Assembly (NCBI RefSeq): GCF_000424385.1
Contig: NZ_KE384179.1
Span: forward strand, 37,745 to 101,744
Reading direction: 5' to 3'
From: Butyrivibrio sp. LC3010
GTDB taxonomy: Bacteria; Bacillota; Clostridia; Lachnospirales; Lachnospiraceae
DNA: 64,000 bases
This document shows, one piece after another, positions 44,308 through 53,280 of the stretch; the first letter of the stretch is position 1, and the number at the start of each line of letters is the position of its first letter. The translations under genes and the position numbers were made by a program. Under the pieces are notes generated by a model. The model made no database searches, had not been told where the DNA came from, and saw only the letters and a list, made by a program, of their open reading frames with translations.

Positions 44308-45264
44308 TTAAAATACGTTAGGCAGGTAAAAAGAGATAAGTCCGATTGCTACAACTCCAAGAACTGTTGCAATAATAGAAGGTGCTGTACGGAAAATGTG
44401 AACTACTTCCTTTTCCTCAGAACTATTCTTAGCAAATATTGATTTGAACTCTTCAAGGTGTCCTTCATTTTTAGCGATAGCCTGCATGATTATCTTTGCA
44501 ATAAATGCAGCAATCACAGCAATAACGAACCAAATTAAAACTGCTGTACCCATTCCGCTCTGTCTTGCAGTTTCAATCTCAGTTGAAAAATCCTTCCCTG
44601 CTGACTGCATTACAATTGTGTATACATAGAGCATAAGAATATTTCCAAAGTTAATAAGGAAATGAATGATCATTGATGTAACAATGCTTCCACTTGCCAC
44701 ATTAACAAAGGCAAAGATTATACCAAGTAAAAATGCATAGCAGAACTGATTCAGGTTAAGGTGCAGGATTCCGAAAAACAGTGCTGAAAGAATTGCAGCC
44801 TTCATAATGGTGGATATTGTTCTGTATTTATTGAACAGAAAACCGCGGAAAAAGATTTCCTCAAAAATAGGCGGTAACAATGAAATTACCATAATTATAG
44901 GGGCTGCAGAATCCTGCATCATATTAGATGCGCCCTGTGCTATAACATTCGGTACAAAAAGCTGAGAAAACAAGTTACCGAAAATCAATATAGGATTTAT
45001 CACTATAGTGAGTAGAATTGTAAGAAGAATTGTTGAAATCTTTATCTTATGGAAGCCAAGTGTGCTAATGACAGGCTCCCCGTTCTTCTTAAGATAAATG
45101 ATTAACGGAACAAAGATTGCTGCCTCAGCAAGGACTGTAGACCAGATTCCCATTAAAATGTCAACTTTCGAAAGCAGCAGTGCCGCTATTACAATCGCAA
45201 CATTTAGAAGCAGTACGATAGAAAAAATAATACTTACCTGATTTGATTCTTGTTGTTTTGACAT
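44308..45264 (-). CDS. CPBP family intramembrane metalloprotease (CAAX protease-like)
   Basis: The 318-residue protein has about eight membrane segments and the family's glutamate motif EEIFFRGF (EExxxR) near residue 155, followed by ILHLNLNQF supplying the histidine and NFGNIL the distal part. These proteases cut substrates in the membrane; bacterial roles include bacteriocin immunity and signalling. I start at 45264 behind TTGGAGGG, not at the in-frame ATG 15 bp upstream. It forms a single-gene unit closed by a terminator. Confidence 0.88.
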   Translation of the reverse strand: MSKQQESNQVSIIFSIVLLLNVAIVIAALLLSKVDILMGIWSTVLAEAAIFVPLIIYLKKNGEPVISTLGFHKIKISTILLTILLTIVINPILIFGNLFSQLFVPNVIAQGASNMMQDSAAPIIMVISLLPPIFEEIFFRGFLFNKYRTISTIMKAAILSALFFGILHLNLNQFCYAFLLGIIFAFVNVASGSIVTSMIIHFLINFGNILMLYVYTIVMQSAGKDFSTEIETARQSGMGTAVLIWFVIAVIAAFIAKIIMQAIAKNEGHLEEFKSIFAKNSSEEKEVVHIFRTAPSIIATVLGVVAIGLISFYLPNVF

Positions 45265-45373
45265 ATAGTTTCCCTCCAAAATTTTTTCAACAAAGTTGAT
45301 TTTACATAATTGGGAAACTATTTACAACACTAAATCAGAAAGATATGCATGTTTATTCAGATATTTAAGAAAC

Positions 45374-45427
45374 TTCAACTCCCTTTAGGGGAGTTGAAAT
45401 AAACCACAGAATTCCTGCATTCTGCAG
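45374..45427. repeat. Two hairpins after the secreted-protein gene
   Basis: TTCAACTCCC/GGGAGTTGAA (45374-45398) and CCTGCATTCTGCAGG (45413-45427) are perfect hairpins in the gap between the CPBP gene start and the secreted protein stop. The first is followed on the minus strand by GTTTCTT, so it may act as a weak terminator. Confidence 0.5.
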
Positions 45428-45462
45428 GATACGATTCCCGTTTTTTCATAAAACAGTAATCC

Positions 45463-46362
45463 TTATTTTCCTATAACATGTATGGTTTCAAGAGTCTTAT
45501 TAAAAATCTCCTCAAAATCATCATCCTCTGCCCTGGAAAATACAATAGTAAATACCTTGTTTGATGATAAAACCATGACTGTCATCTGATGAATAGTCTG
45601 GGAATTTTCAGGTGTAAACGATGTTTTGATTAGATATCCCGGAAAGCCTTCAAATTCCTTATTTTCAAAGCTCTCAAGAGTAAAGTTTATGTTTTCCCCA
45701 TAGAGATTTTCATAGTTTTCTTTCTGAATGCTTTCATACATCTCAGAAGTCAGCTCATCATATCTGTATTCAACGCCATCATCTTCGCTTTCCCCGGCAG
45801 CCTTTTGTGCATTAGTAAGTACCTTGGCTTTGGGAATCTGAGTCACTTTATAAGTTATGTTTGCAGATTCAAGAGGATAATAATCATTCACATATTGCCC
45901 AGCTACATCAGATAAATGAAAGCCTGCAGGGACTATAAAAGAGCAGCAAAGCGCTTCCGGAAGAGTACTCAGTTTAGAAGGCTCTGAATTTTGACTAACA
46001 TCAAGCTTACTGCTTTCAGCCTTCTCTGCTTCACTAATGACATTACCATTTTCTTCAGTACTACCACTTTTTCCTTCATCATTTTCTCCAGTACTACCTG
46101 ACTGGTTCTGACTGTCTTCACTGCTTTCTTCCTGGCCACTGTCTTTGCCTTCCACTATCTCTTCAAGCACTGCATTGGCACCTACTGCACTTGCATCTGT
46201 AATCTCACCTGCAACAACAGGTACCGACCCACTTGCATCATTATTCTCTTCAGCCAGTGCCGGTAAGCCTGTATCCCCTACAAGGCATATCGATAGCACC
46301 GTCGCAGCAAAACATCCCATCATTTGAATTTTTCTGTTTTTCAATATATCAGTTTTCCTCAC
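45463..46362 (-). CDS. Secreted protein with acidic Ser/Gln-rich linker, function unknown
   Basis: Read from GTG 46362 the protein has 299 residues: a basic n-region, the hydrophobic MMGCFAATVLSICLVG, and a probable signal peptidase site at ALA-EE near residue 38. A disordered stretch of about 90 residues rich in Glu, Ser and Gly follows, and then a globular domain of about 150 residues (SFIVPAGFHLSDV to the end). That domain resembles the lipoprotein-like folds that monitor envelope proteins, but I cannot name it. The GTG overlaps the stop of the glycosyltransferase gene (GTGA), with GAGGG just upstream, so translation is coupled. An in-frame ATG 27 bp upstream has no ribosome site. Confidence 0.7.
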   Translation of the reverse strand: MRKTDILKNRKIQMMGCFAATVLSICLVGDTGLPALAEENNDASGSVPVVAGEITDASAVGANAVLEEIVEGKDSGQEESSEDSQNQSGSTGENDEGKSGSTEENGNVISEAEKAESSKLDVSQNSEPSKLSTLPEALCCSFIVPAGFHLSDVAGQYVNDYYPLESANITYKVTQIPKAKVLTNAQKAAGESEDDGVEYRYDELTSEMYESIQKENYENLYGENINFTLESFENKEFEGFPGYLIKTSFTPENSQTIHQMTVMVLSSNKVFTIVFSRAEDDDFEEIFNKTLETIHVIGK

Positions 46363-48047
46363 TGTTCCCTCACACAATAATATGTACAATAATTTTTCCC
46401 GGTTGCTAAACTAAGTTCGAATACATCAAACCAATATCTCTCGTTCATAAAGCTTCCATTATTGACGCTATCTATTCCTGCTTTTTCTTTCCAGTCTTTT
46501 AAAATATCCTCCCTGGAATTAAAACTGCCAAGAAACAGTACCCTGTCCTCATTTTCAACAAGTTCTGCTACCTCTGAGGGTTCATATATCATGCTTATTC
46601 CGGAAAACATATTTTCCAAAACCGCATCAGTTGTTCCACCATAAAGGTACACCTGAGCAGGAAGCTGGTCTTTATCTACGTTTATTACATCGGTCATGCC
46701 ATTTGAGTAGTACAGGGATAAAGCTGCTACCTGATCAAAGTTACAGATAAGTACTGTGTTTTCATCAATAGCATCCCAGACCTTCTGCGTTTCCACCATA
46801 TTAACACGTTTATACAGCTCATTTCCACGGAAAGCCCAGAAATCCCTGACGCAGAAAACGGTCATAAGTCCCAGGAGTCCCATACATATATAAGACACTG
46901 TTTTACCCGAATTTCTGCTGCCATTCTTTAGTCGTTCATGGATGCCTTCTAATACCCCAAACCATAAGGCTCCCATGCCGGGAATCATGTATCTGTAAAC
47001 AAATACAGGCCTAAGCAACAATGATGCTCCAAATCCAAAAACAATAATTCCAATTATCGGCATAAAGCACAGCCACATATATTCATCCTTTATGTTCGTA
47101 ATAACCAGAACACAAAGCAGTATAAATATGACTACTGCCAGGAATGTAGCCAGCTTTTCATTAAAAAATCCCGGTTTTAGCAGATACTTTATAATACCTC
47201 CAATGCTTCTTAATCCCAGAGGCTGAATCCAATAACTGCCCGAAACAGTTTTTGCCTGCGATAGCACAACCCCAATCCATGGAAAATAGCAAACCGCAGT
47301 CAGATTTGCACTGATGAGGATTATCCCGAGCTGCCAGATATTTTTCCTTATAGACAAAATAATCAGAAATACATAAACTGCCGCAACTGCAACAGCTGCG
47401 TAGTACTGAGTGTAGCAGGCAAGTAACCCATATATAAAAACAGGTAAAATATTCTTCCACTTAAGCCCCTTAATCTGCTTTTCGGGATTGCTTTCAAGAA
47501 ATGGTCTTGCATGGATACATAAAGCTGTCACAAAAAGCATCACCCAGCTGTACATTCTGATTTCAACACCATACTCTGACATCTGAGGCATTGCGATCAT
47601 AGCACAGGAAAACATTCCTCCAATAAGGCATCCATATCGCTTTCTTATGATAGTCAGCCCATAGATATATAAGATAATAAGTGGAATAAGGCTTGCAAAC
47701 TTCGCAGCATAAACAGGCAGATTCCCTGCCTGTATTAAATCCAAAGCTCCCTGCCCATGGCCTGATGCACCACCGAATACTCCGCTTAGTAAGCCAAATA
47801 TTTTTACAAAAAAGTGCGCAATAATATAATACAGCGGCGGGTGTACATCCGCCGCTGTTAATTTAACCATCTCAGGTATGGGCTTAAGAGCAAATTGAAT
47901 ACTAAAAAGCTCGTCATACCATATATCCGGACTAAAGCACAGGTAAGCCATGAAGCCAAGCATGCCTGCTGAAAACAGATACATGATTAAACTAAAGAGC
48001 CTCTGTACCTTGATCCATAATGTTTTTGCTCTGTTACTGTTGCCCAT
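46359..48047 (-). CDS. GT39/ArnT-like membrane glycosyltransferase
   Basis: The 562-residue protein has about eleven membrane segments and, in the first outer loop, DIWYDELFSI and then DVHPPLYYIIAH. This is the DE...HPP pattern of GT-C transferases of the PMT/ArnT group. They move a sugar from a polyprenyl phosphate to a lipid, polymer or protein on the outer face. The following gene, translationally coupled, encodes a secreted Ser-rich protein, which could be an acceptor or partner. It begins 5 bp after thrS. The substrate is unknown. Confidence 0.82.
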   Translation of the reverse strand: MGNSNRAKTLWIKVQRLFSLIMYLFSAGMLGFMAYLCFSPDIWYDELFSIQFALKPIPEMVKLTAADVHPPLYYIIAHFFVKIFGLLSGVFGGASGHGQGALDLIQAGNLPVYAAKFASLIPLIILYIYGLTIIRKRYGCLIGGMFSCAMIAMPQMSEYGVEIRMYSWVMLFVTALCIHARPFLESNPEKQIKGLKWKNILPVFIYGLLACYTQYYAAVAVAAVYVFLIILSIRKNIWQLGIILISANLTAVCYFPWIGVVLSQAKTVSGSYWIQPLGLRSIGGIIKYLLKPGFFNEKLATFLAVVIFILLCVLVITNIKDEYMWLCFMPIIGIIVFGFGASLLLRPVFVYRYMIPGMGALWFGVLEGIHERLKNGSRNSGKTVSYICMGLLGLMTVFCVRDFWAFRGNELYKRVNMVETQKVWDAIDENTVLICNFDQVAALSLYYSNGMTDVINVDKDQLPAQVYLYGGTTDAVLENMFSGISMIYEPSEVAELVENEDRVLFLGSFNSREDILKDWKEKAGIDSVNNGSFMNERYWFDVFELSLATGKNYCTYYCVREQ

Positions 48048-48052
48048 ATTTT

Positions 48053-49930
48053 TTATTCAACACTGTCAATAAGTTCAAGTGTATGCTCAGCATTCATCTT
48101 CTTGCACATCTCAACAAACTTATCAAGAGGTACATTCTGAATCTGCTTATTAGAGCCACGCACATTGATAGAAACTGTATTCTCAGCTGCTTCCTTATCT
48201 CCAAGTACAATGATGTAGGGATCCTTGTAGTTCTTGAACTTCTTGATCTTCTCCTTCATGTTGTTGTCGGAGTAATCAGCCTCAACATCAACGCCGTTCT
48301 CATAAAGGAGATCAGCTACCTTCTTAGCATACTCGTTGTGCTCAACACGGATCGGTACGATACCAACCTGATAAGGGCTGAGCCAGAACGGGAACGCACC
48401 CTTGAAGTTCTCGATGATGATACCGATGAATCTCTCAAGGGAACCATAGATAGCTCTGTGGATAACAACAGGCATCTCAAGACTTCCGTCCTGAGCCTGA
48501 TATGTAAGGCCAAAGTTGTGAGGAAGCTGGTAGTCAAGCTGTACTGTACCGCACTGCCACTCTCTTCCGAGTGCATCCTTGATCTGAAGGTCGATCTTGG
48601 GGCCGTAGAAAGCACCGTCGCCTTCGTTGATCTCATAGCCACCCTCGCCATACTTCTTATCGAGAATGCTCTTAATAGCAGCCTCTGCTCTGTTCCAAAC
48701 CTCAATATCACCCATGAAATCATCAGGGCGTGTTGAGAACTCAGCTCTGTATGTAACACCGAATGTCTTGTAGATCTCATCAGCAATTGAGATGATATCT
48801 GCAATCTCATCCTGAATCTGTGACTCCATTACGAATGTATGGTCATCATCCTGTCTGAACTCCTGAACACGGAAAAGACCGTTCATCTGTCCGGACTTCT
48901 CTTTTCTGTGAAGTACATCGTACTCACTGTAACGAATAGGAAGCTCTTTATAAGAATGAACTGTTCTCTTGTAAGTCATCATAGCGTTAGGACAGTTCAT
49001 AGGCTTAGCACCCATTGTATCAAGTGCTTCTCTGTTGTAGATAACAGAGCCTCTCTCGATCTTAACGGGAGCCTTAGCTGCATCCTCTTCCATGCCATCT
49101 GCAACGTCCGGAATAGTTGTGTCAGCCTGAACATGACCTGCAATTCCGGGAACGATAAACATGTTGTTTATGTAATGAGCCCAGTGTCCACTGATAAGCC
49201 ACAGTTTCTTATTATCAATAAGAGGTGCTGCTATCTCAGTATATCCATGTCTCTCCTGAATCTCTCTTGAGAACTTAAGGAGCTTCTGATACATTCTCCA
49301 TCCTCTGGGAAGCCAGTAAGGCATTCCGGGAGCTGTCTCATCAAACATGAAAAGATCAAGCTGAGCACCGATTTTTTTATGATCACGCTCAAGAGCTTCC
49401 TGGATCATCTTCAGATGAGATTTAAGCTCATCCTTTGAAGGGAATGCATAGAGATAGATTCTGGTCATTGAATCTCTCTTCTCATCACCTCTCCAGTAAG
49501 CACCTGAAACGGCCTTTACTTTATATGAAACATTCATCAGCTCCTGAGAATTCTCAACGTGAGGTCCACGGCAAAGATCGATGAAGTCATCACCTGTGTT
49601 ATATGTAGTGATTGTCTCACCTTCTGGAAGATCCTGAATAAGCTCAGTCTTGAACTTCTGATCCTTGAAGATCTCAAGTGCCTCAGCCTTGGTAACTTCC
49701 TTTCTTGTCCATGCTTCTCTTCTCTTGATGATCTCACGCATCTTATCCTCGATGGTCTTGAAATCATCCTCTGTCACAGCCTTAGGCAAAACAAAATCAT
49801 AGTAGCAACCGTCTGCTACCTGCGGACCAATTGCATACTGTGTCTCTTCACCGTAAAGTTCAATTACGGCCTTTGCCAGAATGTGTGCCAATGAATGGCG
49901 GTAAACTTCCTGAAATTCTTCTTTTGTCAT
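48053..49930 (-). CDS. thrS: Threonyl-tRNA synthetase lacking the TGS domain
   Basis: The 625-residue class II synthetase charges tRNA-Thr. It begins directly in the editing domain (HSLAH at 12-16, CRGPH near 120), so the usual N-terminal TGS domain of about 60 residues is absent. The catalytic core keeps MNCP for the zinc cysteine, DDDHTF and PVVIHRAIYGSLER for the other zinc ligands. An insertion of about 40 residues lies between NNMF and KPMNCP, and the canonical NCPGH reads NCPNA. A C-terminal anticodon domain follows. No T-box lies upstream; only 100 bp separate it from the SEC-C gene. Confidence 0.93.
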   Translation of the reverse strand: MTKEEFQEVYRHSLAHILAKAVIELYGEETQYAIGPQVADGCYYDFVLPKAVTEDDFKTIEDKMREIIKRREAWTRKEVTKAEALEIFKDQKFKTELIQDLPEGETITTYNTGDDFIDLCRGPHVENSQELMNVSYKVKAVSGAYWRGDEKRDSMTRIYLYAFPSKDELKSHLKMIQEALERDHKKIGAQLDLFMFDETAPGMPYWLPRGWRMYQKLLKFSREIQERHGYTEIAAPLIDNKKLWLISGHWAHYINNMFIVPGIAGHVQADTTIPDVADGMEEDAAKAPVKIERGSVIYNREALDTMGAKPMNCPNAMMTYKRTVHSYKELPIRYSEYDVLHRKEKSGQMNGLFRVQEFRQDDDHTFVMESQIQDEIADIISIADEIYKTFGVTYRAEFSTRPDDFMGDIEVWNRAEAAIKSILDKKYGEGGYEINEGDGAFYGPKIDLQIKDALGREWQCGTVQLDYQLPHNFGLTYQAQDGSLEMPVVIHRAIYGSLERFIGIIIENFKGAFPFWLSPYQVGIVPIRVEHNEYAKKVADLLYENGVDVEADYSDNNMKEKIKKFKNYKDPYIIVLGDKEAAENTVSINVRGSNKQIQNVPLDKFVEMCKKMNAEHTLELIDSVE

Positions 49931-49983
49931 AATTTTCCTCTTTCTACCATACCTACCGGGTACAGTTTTATTATATTGAAAAA

Positions 49984-50003
49984 GCTCTGTGTTTATTCAG
50001 AGC
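49984..50003 (-). terminator. Short terminator of the SEC-C gene
   Basis: GCTCTG (49984-49989) and CAGAGC (49998-50003) form a 6-bp stem; on the minus strand it is followed by TTTTTC. Confidence 0.6.
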
Positions 50004-50030
50004 CATTTCTTGCTGGATAAATATTAAGGA

Positions 50031-50540
50031 TTAGAATTTTCCTTTGCCGTGGCACTTCTTATACTTTTTACCACTTCCACACGGACAGGGATCGTTAGGA
50101 TAAACCTTGTTCTCCTTGCGAACTGTCTGAGAAGCCTTCTGCTCCTTGTAGAGTTCCTTCTGCTTCTCCTCAGAGAAGATATCATTCCACTCTTCAAGAC
50201 CATAGAGCCAGTCAGCACCTGCAGCTACCATGTTCTTGTAAAGAAGTTCCTTGTCGAAACCAAGCTGAACCTCTGTGTCCTCTTCCATCTCTTCGATAGG
50301 ATTCTGCTCCTTAAGTGAATCATTGATTCCATCAAGGAAACCTGTCATTGTCATTACATCAATGCTATATTTGTCAGCCAGTTCCTTAACTGTGCCCTTA
50401 ACTACCTCATCAGGATTCTTAAGAAGGATCGAGTAGATTTCCTTTTCCTTCTGAAAATAATCTGTCCAAAGTTTCTGCAGCTGAGCTCTATCAGCTTTCT
50501 CTGAATAAGCCATATCACGCCACTGTTGTAATAATGCCAT
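50031..50540 (-). CDS. SEC-C zinc-binding motif protein
   Basis: The 169-residue protein ends in [14 protein letters not shown], the SEC-C zinc motif first seen at the C-terminus of SecA. The preceding 140 residues are helical and acidic and match no enzyme I recognise. Stand-alone SEC-C proteins of this sort occur throughout Firmicutes; some may associate with SecA or ribosomes. It lies upstream of thrS with its own terminator. Confidence 0.8.
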   Translation of the reverse strand: MALLQQWRDMAYSEKADRAQLQKLWTDYFQKEKEIYSILLKNPDEVVKGTVKELADKYSIDVMTMTGFLDGINDSLKEQNPIEEMEEDTEVQLGFDKELLYKNMVAAGADWLYGLEEWNDIFSEEKQKELYKEQKASQTVRKENKVYPNDPCPCGSGKKYKKCHGKGKF

Positions 50541-50736
50541 AATGTAACCTCACTTCCAATAATTAGTATTTCTATATGCACATGATTCTCATGTCGCAAT
50601 CCATCATATTATATTATCTTTTTAGGTTAATGTAAATTGTAGATACAATAAACTCTAACTCCTTGTACTTCACAGTAAATTCTTTTCTAATCTGCTTAAT
50701 TGTGATATCATTATTACGATTTAAACGGGGGTTCTT

Positions 50737-51627
50737 ATGGCAGACATTAATAAACCTAAAAAACACAGACATAAAAGGCATTATACTTTTATGATAATAT
50801 CAGGAGATTCCGATGGAAGCAGCGGAAGTATCCATCTTGGCCATATTGCCACACAGGTGCTGGCATTTTCTATTTTTGCCGTGTTTGTAGCACTAGTCTG
50901 TTTTCTTGTAAATTCAGCGATCACAGTTTCATCATTAAAAAAATATACAGCGGAGCAGGAAGCCAGAATTCTTGAACTTGATGAGGAAAACAAGACTCTT
51001 ACAAAATCCAATTCCGAACTGCAGAATGAAGTCACTCAGCTTAGTCAGGCGCTCAATCAGAAGGTTGAAGCAGAGGCTCAAAGCGCAGCAGAGGCTGAGC
51101 AGCTGAGTATTCCCTCACAGCTTCCTATTTCAGGTACTGCATCCATGATCAGCACATATGATGATCCCGGATCTTCTGAGATTGCTATAGCCGGCATTAT
51201 AGATGCAGATGGAAATGCTATTGATCAGTCAGAAAATGCAGAAAACAATGACGAAAACGGTGAAGAAAATGCTGAGAACACAGAAGAAAATACCGACGAA
51301 GCCACAGAACCTGTCGATGTTTCAACTTTAGATCCTATTCTTCTTCTGACAACCGAGGAAGGTTCTACAATCATTGCTTCAGGTGCAGGAACCGTAACTT
51401 CTGTAGCCGGAGATATTAAATACGGCAACAGTGTGACCATTGATCACGGAAATGGCTATATTTCAATTTACAGAAATTCCGGTGAAAGCCTTGTTCACGA
51501 AGGTGACACCGTCGTTAAAGGAGCTACACTGTTTGTAGTCGGAAGTGATAATACCAAGCTTGGATATCAGATCAAAAAAGACGGGGTTTTCATTAACCCT
51601 GAAGAACTTGTTCAGATAAATGGATGA
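50737..51627 (+). CDS. Membrane-anchored degenerate LytM/M23 protein
   Basis: The 296-residue protein has a basic cytosolic tail, one membrane segment (about 40-65), a coiled coil (66-125), a long acidic low-complexity linker rich in Glu and Asn, and a C-terminal LytM fold. In that fold GNSVTIDHGNGYISIYRN aligns with the active-site region, but the HxxxD and HxH zinc ligands are missing, so it should not cut peptidoglycan. Degenerate LytM proteins can activate amidases or act as scaffolds. A bactofilin gene lies 204 bp downstream on the same strand, a pairing seen in other bacteria and suggesting a cell-shape role. Confidence 0.85.
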   Translation: MADINKPKKHRHKRHYTFMIISGDSDGSSGSIHLGHIATQVLAFSIFAVFVALVCFLVNSAITVSSLKKYTAEQEARILELDEENKTLTKSNSELQNEVTQLSQALNQKVEAEAQSAAEAEQLSIPSQLPISGTASMISTYDDPGSSEIAIAGIIDADGNAIDQSENAENNDENGEENAENTEENTDEATEPVDVSTLDPILLLTTEEGSTIIASGAGTVTSVAGDIKYGNSVTIDHGNGYISIYRNSGESLVHEGDTVVKGATLFVVGSDNTKLGYQIKKDGVFINPEELVQING

Positions 51628-51647
51628 TTAAAATAATGTGCTTATAG

Positions 51648-51733
51648 GGAGGAACCATCATGACGAAGTCATGATTTGGAATGTTCCGACCGACAGGGCA
51701 GGATTACGAAGTAATCGTGCCAATACATATTGA
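51648..51733 (+). repeat. Intercistronic three-hairpin repeat, copy 1
   Basis: An 86-bp unit begins GGAGGAACC and contains ATCATGAC-GAA-GTCATGAT, GGAATGTTCC and GATTAC-GAA-GTAATC, each a short perfect hairpin. It abuts copy 2 directly. A related third copy is at 59782-59876. Confidence 0.85.
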
Positions 51734-51820
51734 GGAGGAACCATCATGACGAAGTCATGATTCGGAATGGTTCCGACCGATAGGGCAGGATTACGAAGTA
51801 ATCGTGCCAATACACAAAGA
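51734..51820 (+). repeat. Intercistronic three-hairpin repeat, copy 2
   Basis: This 87-bp unit differs from copy 1 at few positions. Its middle hairpin is TCGGAA-TGG-TTCCGA, a longer perfect stem than in copy 1. The next bases after the unit are GGAGGA, the ribosome site of the bactofilin gene, which looks like the first bases of a further unit. Confidence 0.85.
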
Positions 51821-51831
51821 GGAGGAGTAAG

Positions 51832-52245
51832 ATGGCACTATTTAATAATGCAAAAGATGGAACACTTGATGTTTCCGCAGAACCAATAACATCTTTCATC
51901 GCTGCAGGGGCAATTGTGGATGGTCCCTTCACCGCCAAGGAGAGTACCAGAGTAGACGGTACGATAAACGGAAATGTATCCGTCAACGGTTCACTCATAG
52001 TTGGTCAGGAAGGAAAAATCACCGGCGCAGTTTCCGCCACTAATCTTTTTCTGGCAGGTGAAATACAGGGCAATGTAAGTGCCGGCACCGGAAAAGTTGA
52101 GATCAGTGACACAGGCAAGCTTATAGGTGATCTTACAGCAAAAACTCTTGTAATTGATGAAAATGCAGTTTTCCAGGGACAATGTAATATGACAGCTGAA
52201 AAGACCTCTGCTGAAACTGCAAAAGAACGAGCTGCTGCAAACTAA
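51832..52245 (+). CDS. Bactofilin (DUF583 polymer-forming cytoskeletal protein)
   Basis: Bactofilins assemble without nucleotides into filaments that position cell-wall enzymes. The 137-residue protein has a disordered N-terminal tail, then the right-handed beta-helix seen as regularly spaced Gly/Val units (STRVDGTINGNVSVNGSLIV, then LFLAGEIQGNVSAGTGKVEI), and a charged C-terminal tail. The length is typical. It follows the degenerate LytM gene and the two hairpin repeats. GGAGGAG lies 5 bp before the ATG. Confidence 0.95.
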   Translation: MALFNNAKDGTLDVSAEPITSFIAAGAIVDGPFTAKESTRVDGTINGNVSVNGSLIVGQEGKITGAVSATNLFLAGEIQGNVSAGTGKVEISDTGKLIGDLTAKTLVIDENAVFQGQCNMTAEKTSAETAKERAAAN

Positions 52246-52274
52246 TTGTATTTCAGTTTTTTGTACGTCAAAAT

Positions 52275-52316
52275 CCCCATGATTGTAATCACATTACCAA
52301 TCATGGGGTTCTTTTT
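52275..52316 (+). terminator. Terminator of the LytM-bactofilin unit
   Basis: CCCCATGATTG (52275-52285) and CAATCATGGGG (52298-52308) form an 11-bp stem followed by TTCTTTTT. Confidence 0.92.
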
Positions 52317-52384
52317 ATCAGTTAAATATATCAACTAAATGTTCTCTAAAAAATTCTAAGAAAAATTATGGATCGCACTAAAAA

Positions 52385-52675
52385 TCAGCTTTCCTTCATT
52401 CTCTGGAAAACCAGAGCGTATCCATCATCTCCATAATTCAAAGAACGATTCACTCTGCTTATAGTGGCAGTTGATGCTCCTGTCTTCTCTGCTATTTCAA
52501 GGTATGTCTTATGCTTTCTGAGCATTGCTGCTACTTCAAATCTCTGAGAAAGTGACATTAATTCATTAACCGTACACAAATCCTCAAAAAAGCTATAGCA
52601 CTCCTCTTTATTATCAAGTGACAGAATCGCTTCAAATAAATGATCCACCGCTTCTGTACGAATTTTTTTGTTCAT
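52385..52675 (-). CDS. YerC/YecD family TrpR-like DNA-binding protein
   Basis: The 96-residue protein has the TrpR-like all-helical fold of the YerC/YecD family: LCTVNELMSLSQRFEVAAML, then the helix-turn-helix KTYLEIAEKTGASTATISRV followed by NRSLNYGDDGY. It should bind DNA as a dimer, but targets of the family are not well known. I start at ATG 52675, since the preceding in-frame ATG is part of the GGAGGG ribosome site. Confidence 0.88.
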   Translation of the reverse strand: MNKKIRTEAVDHLFEAILSLDNKEECYSFFEDLCTVNELMSLSQRFEVAAMLRKHKTYLEIAEKTGASTATISRVNRSLNYGDDGYALVFQRMKES

Positions 52676-52848
52676 GTATCCCTCCACTACTCAATTGAGT
52701 TATAATCAACCAAGTATCCAAATTAACTTAATTTCGTCAATTTACTTTACTGCTTGCATATTTTAACACACTAAACAATTAAAGTAAAGTAACAGGGACC
52801 TTCATTTAGATGAATTGTGAATTAATTCGCGAATATTTTAATAATTTC

Positions 52849-52930
52849 TTTACTTTTAAGTTTCCTTATGATATGCTAACTATGTTGTTTTAATACAACA
52901 TATCGTCAATAGAAGTACTCATTTGACGAT
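52849..52930 (+). promoter_or_regulatory. Promoter and folded 5' leader of the cold-shock gene
   Basis: TTTACT (52849-52854) and TATGCT (52872-52877) are 17 bp apart. The leader of about 80 nt holds two hairpins, TATGTTGT/ACAACATA (52881-52902) and ATCGTCAA/TTGACGAT (52902-52930). Long structured leaders are known to control cspA-type genes by temperature-dependent folding. Confidence 0.65.
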
Positions 52931-52965
52931 TAGAACTATTTTTTATTTTTTAGTGGAGGTAAGCT

Positions 52966-53166
52966 ATGAACAAGGGTACAGTTAAGTGGTTCAACAACCA
53001 GAAGGGTTACGGCTTCATTTCTGATGAGGCAGGCAATGATGTATTCGTACATTATTCAGGACTCAACATGGAGGGCTTCAAGTCTCTCGACGAAGGCGCT
53101 GCAGTTGATTACGATGTAATCCAGGGCGAAAAAGGACCTCAGGCCGTTAACGTAAACAAGCTTTGA
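52966..53166 (+). CDS. Cold-shock domain protein (CspA family)
   Basis: The 66-residue protein is a single cold-shock OB fold with RNP1 KGYGFIS and RNP2 VFVHYS; it binds single-stranded RNA and DNA and melts RNA structure. It starts [16 protein letters not shown], typical of the family. GGAGG lies upstream. A terminator follows 90 bp later, so it is monocistronic. Confidence 0.97.
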   Translation: MNKGTVKWFNNQKGYGFISDEAGNDVFVHYSGLNMEGFKSLDEGAAVDYDVIQGEKGPQAVNVNKL

Positions 53167-53252
53167 TTAACGGACAATCATTTTAATCAAGACTACAATG
53201 TGCCTTATTCTTTATATATAGAATCAGCAAGTGTACAAATGATTAATCACTT

Positions 53253-53280
53253 AACCCATCCGGAAACGGATGGGTTTTCT
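53253..53280 (+). terminator. Terminator of the cold-shock gene
   Basis: AACCCATCCG-GAAA-CGGATGGGTT (53253-53276) is a perfect 10-bp stem with a GNRA tetraloop, followed by TTCT. Confidence 0.88.

Noticed and set aside
51648..51820. Possible CRISPR-like array
   Set aside because: The tandem copies abut without spacers, there are only two, and no cas genes are present.
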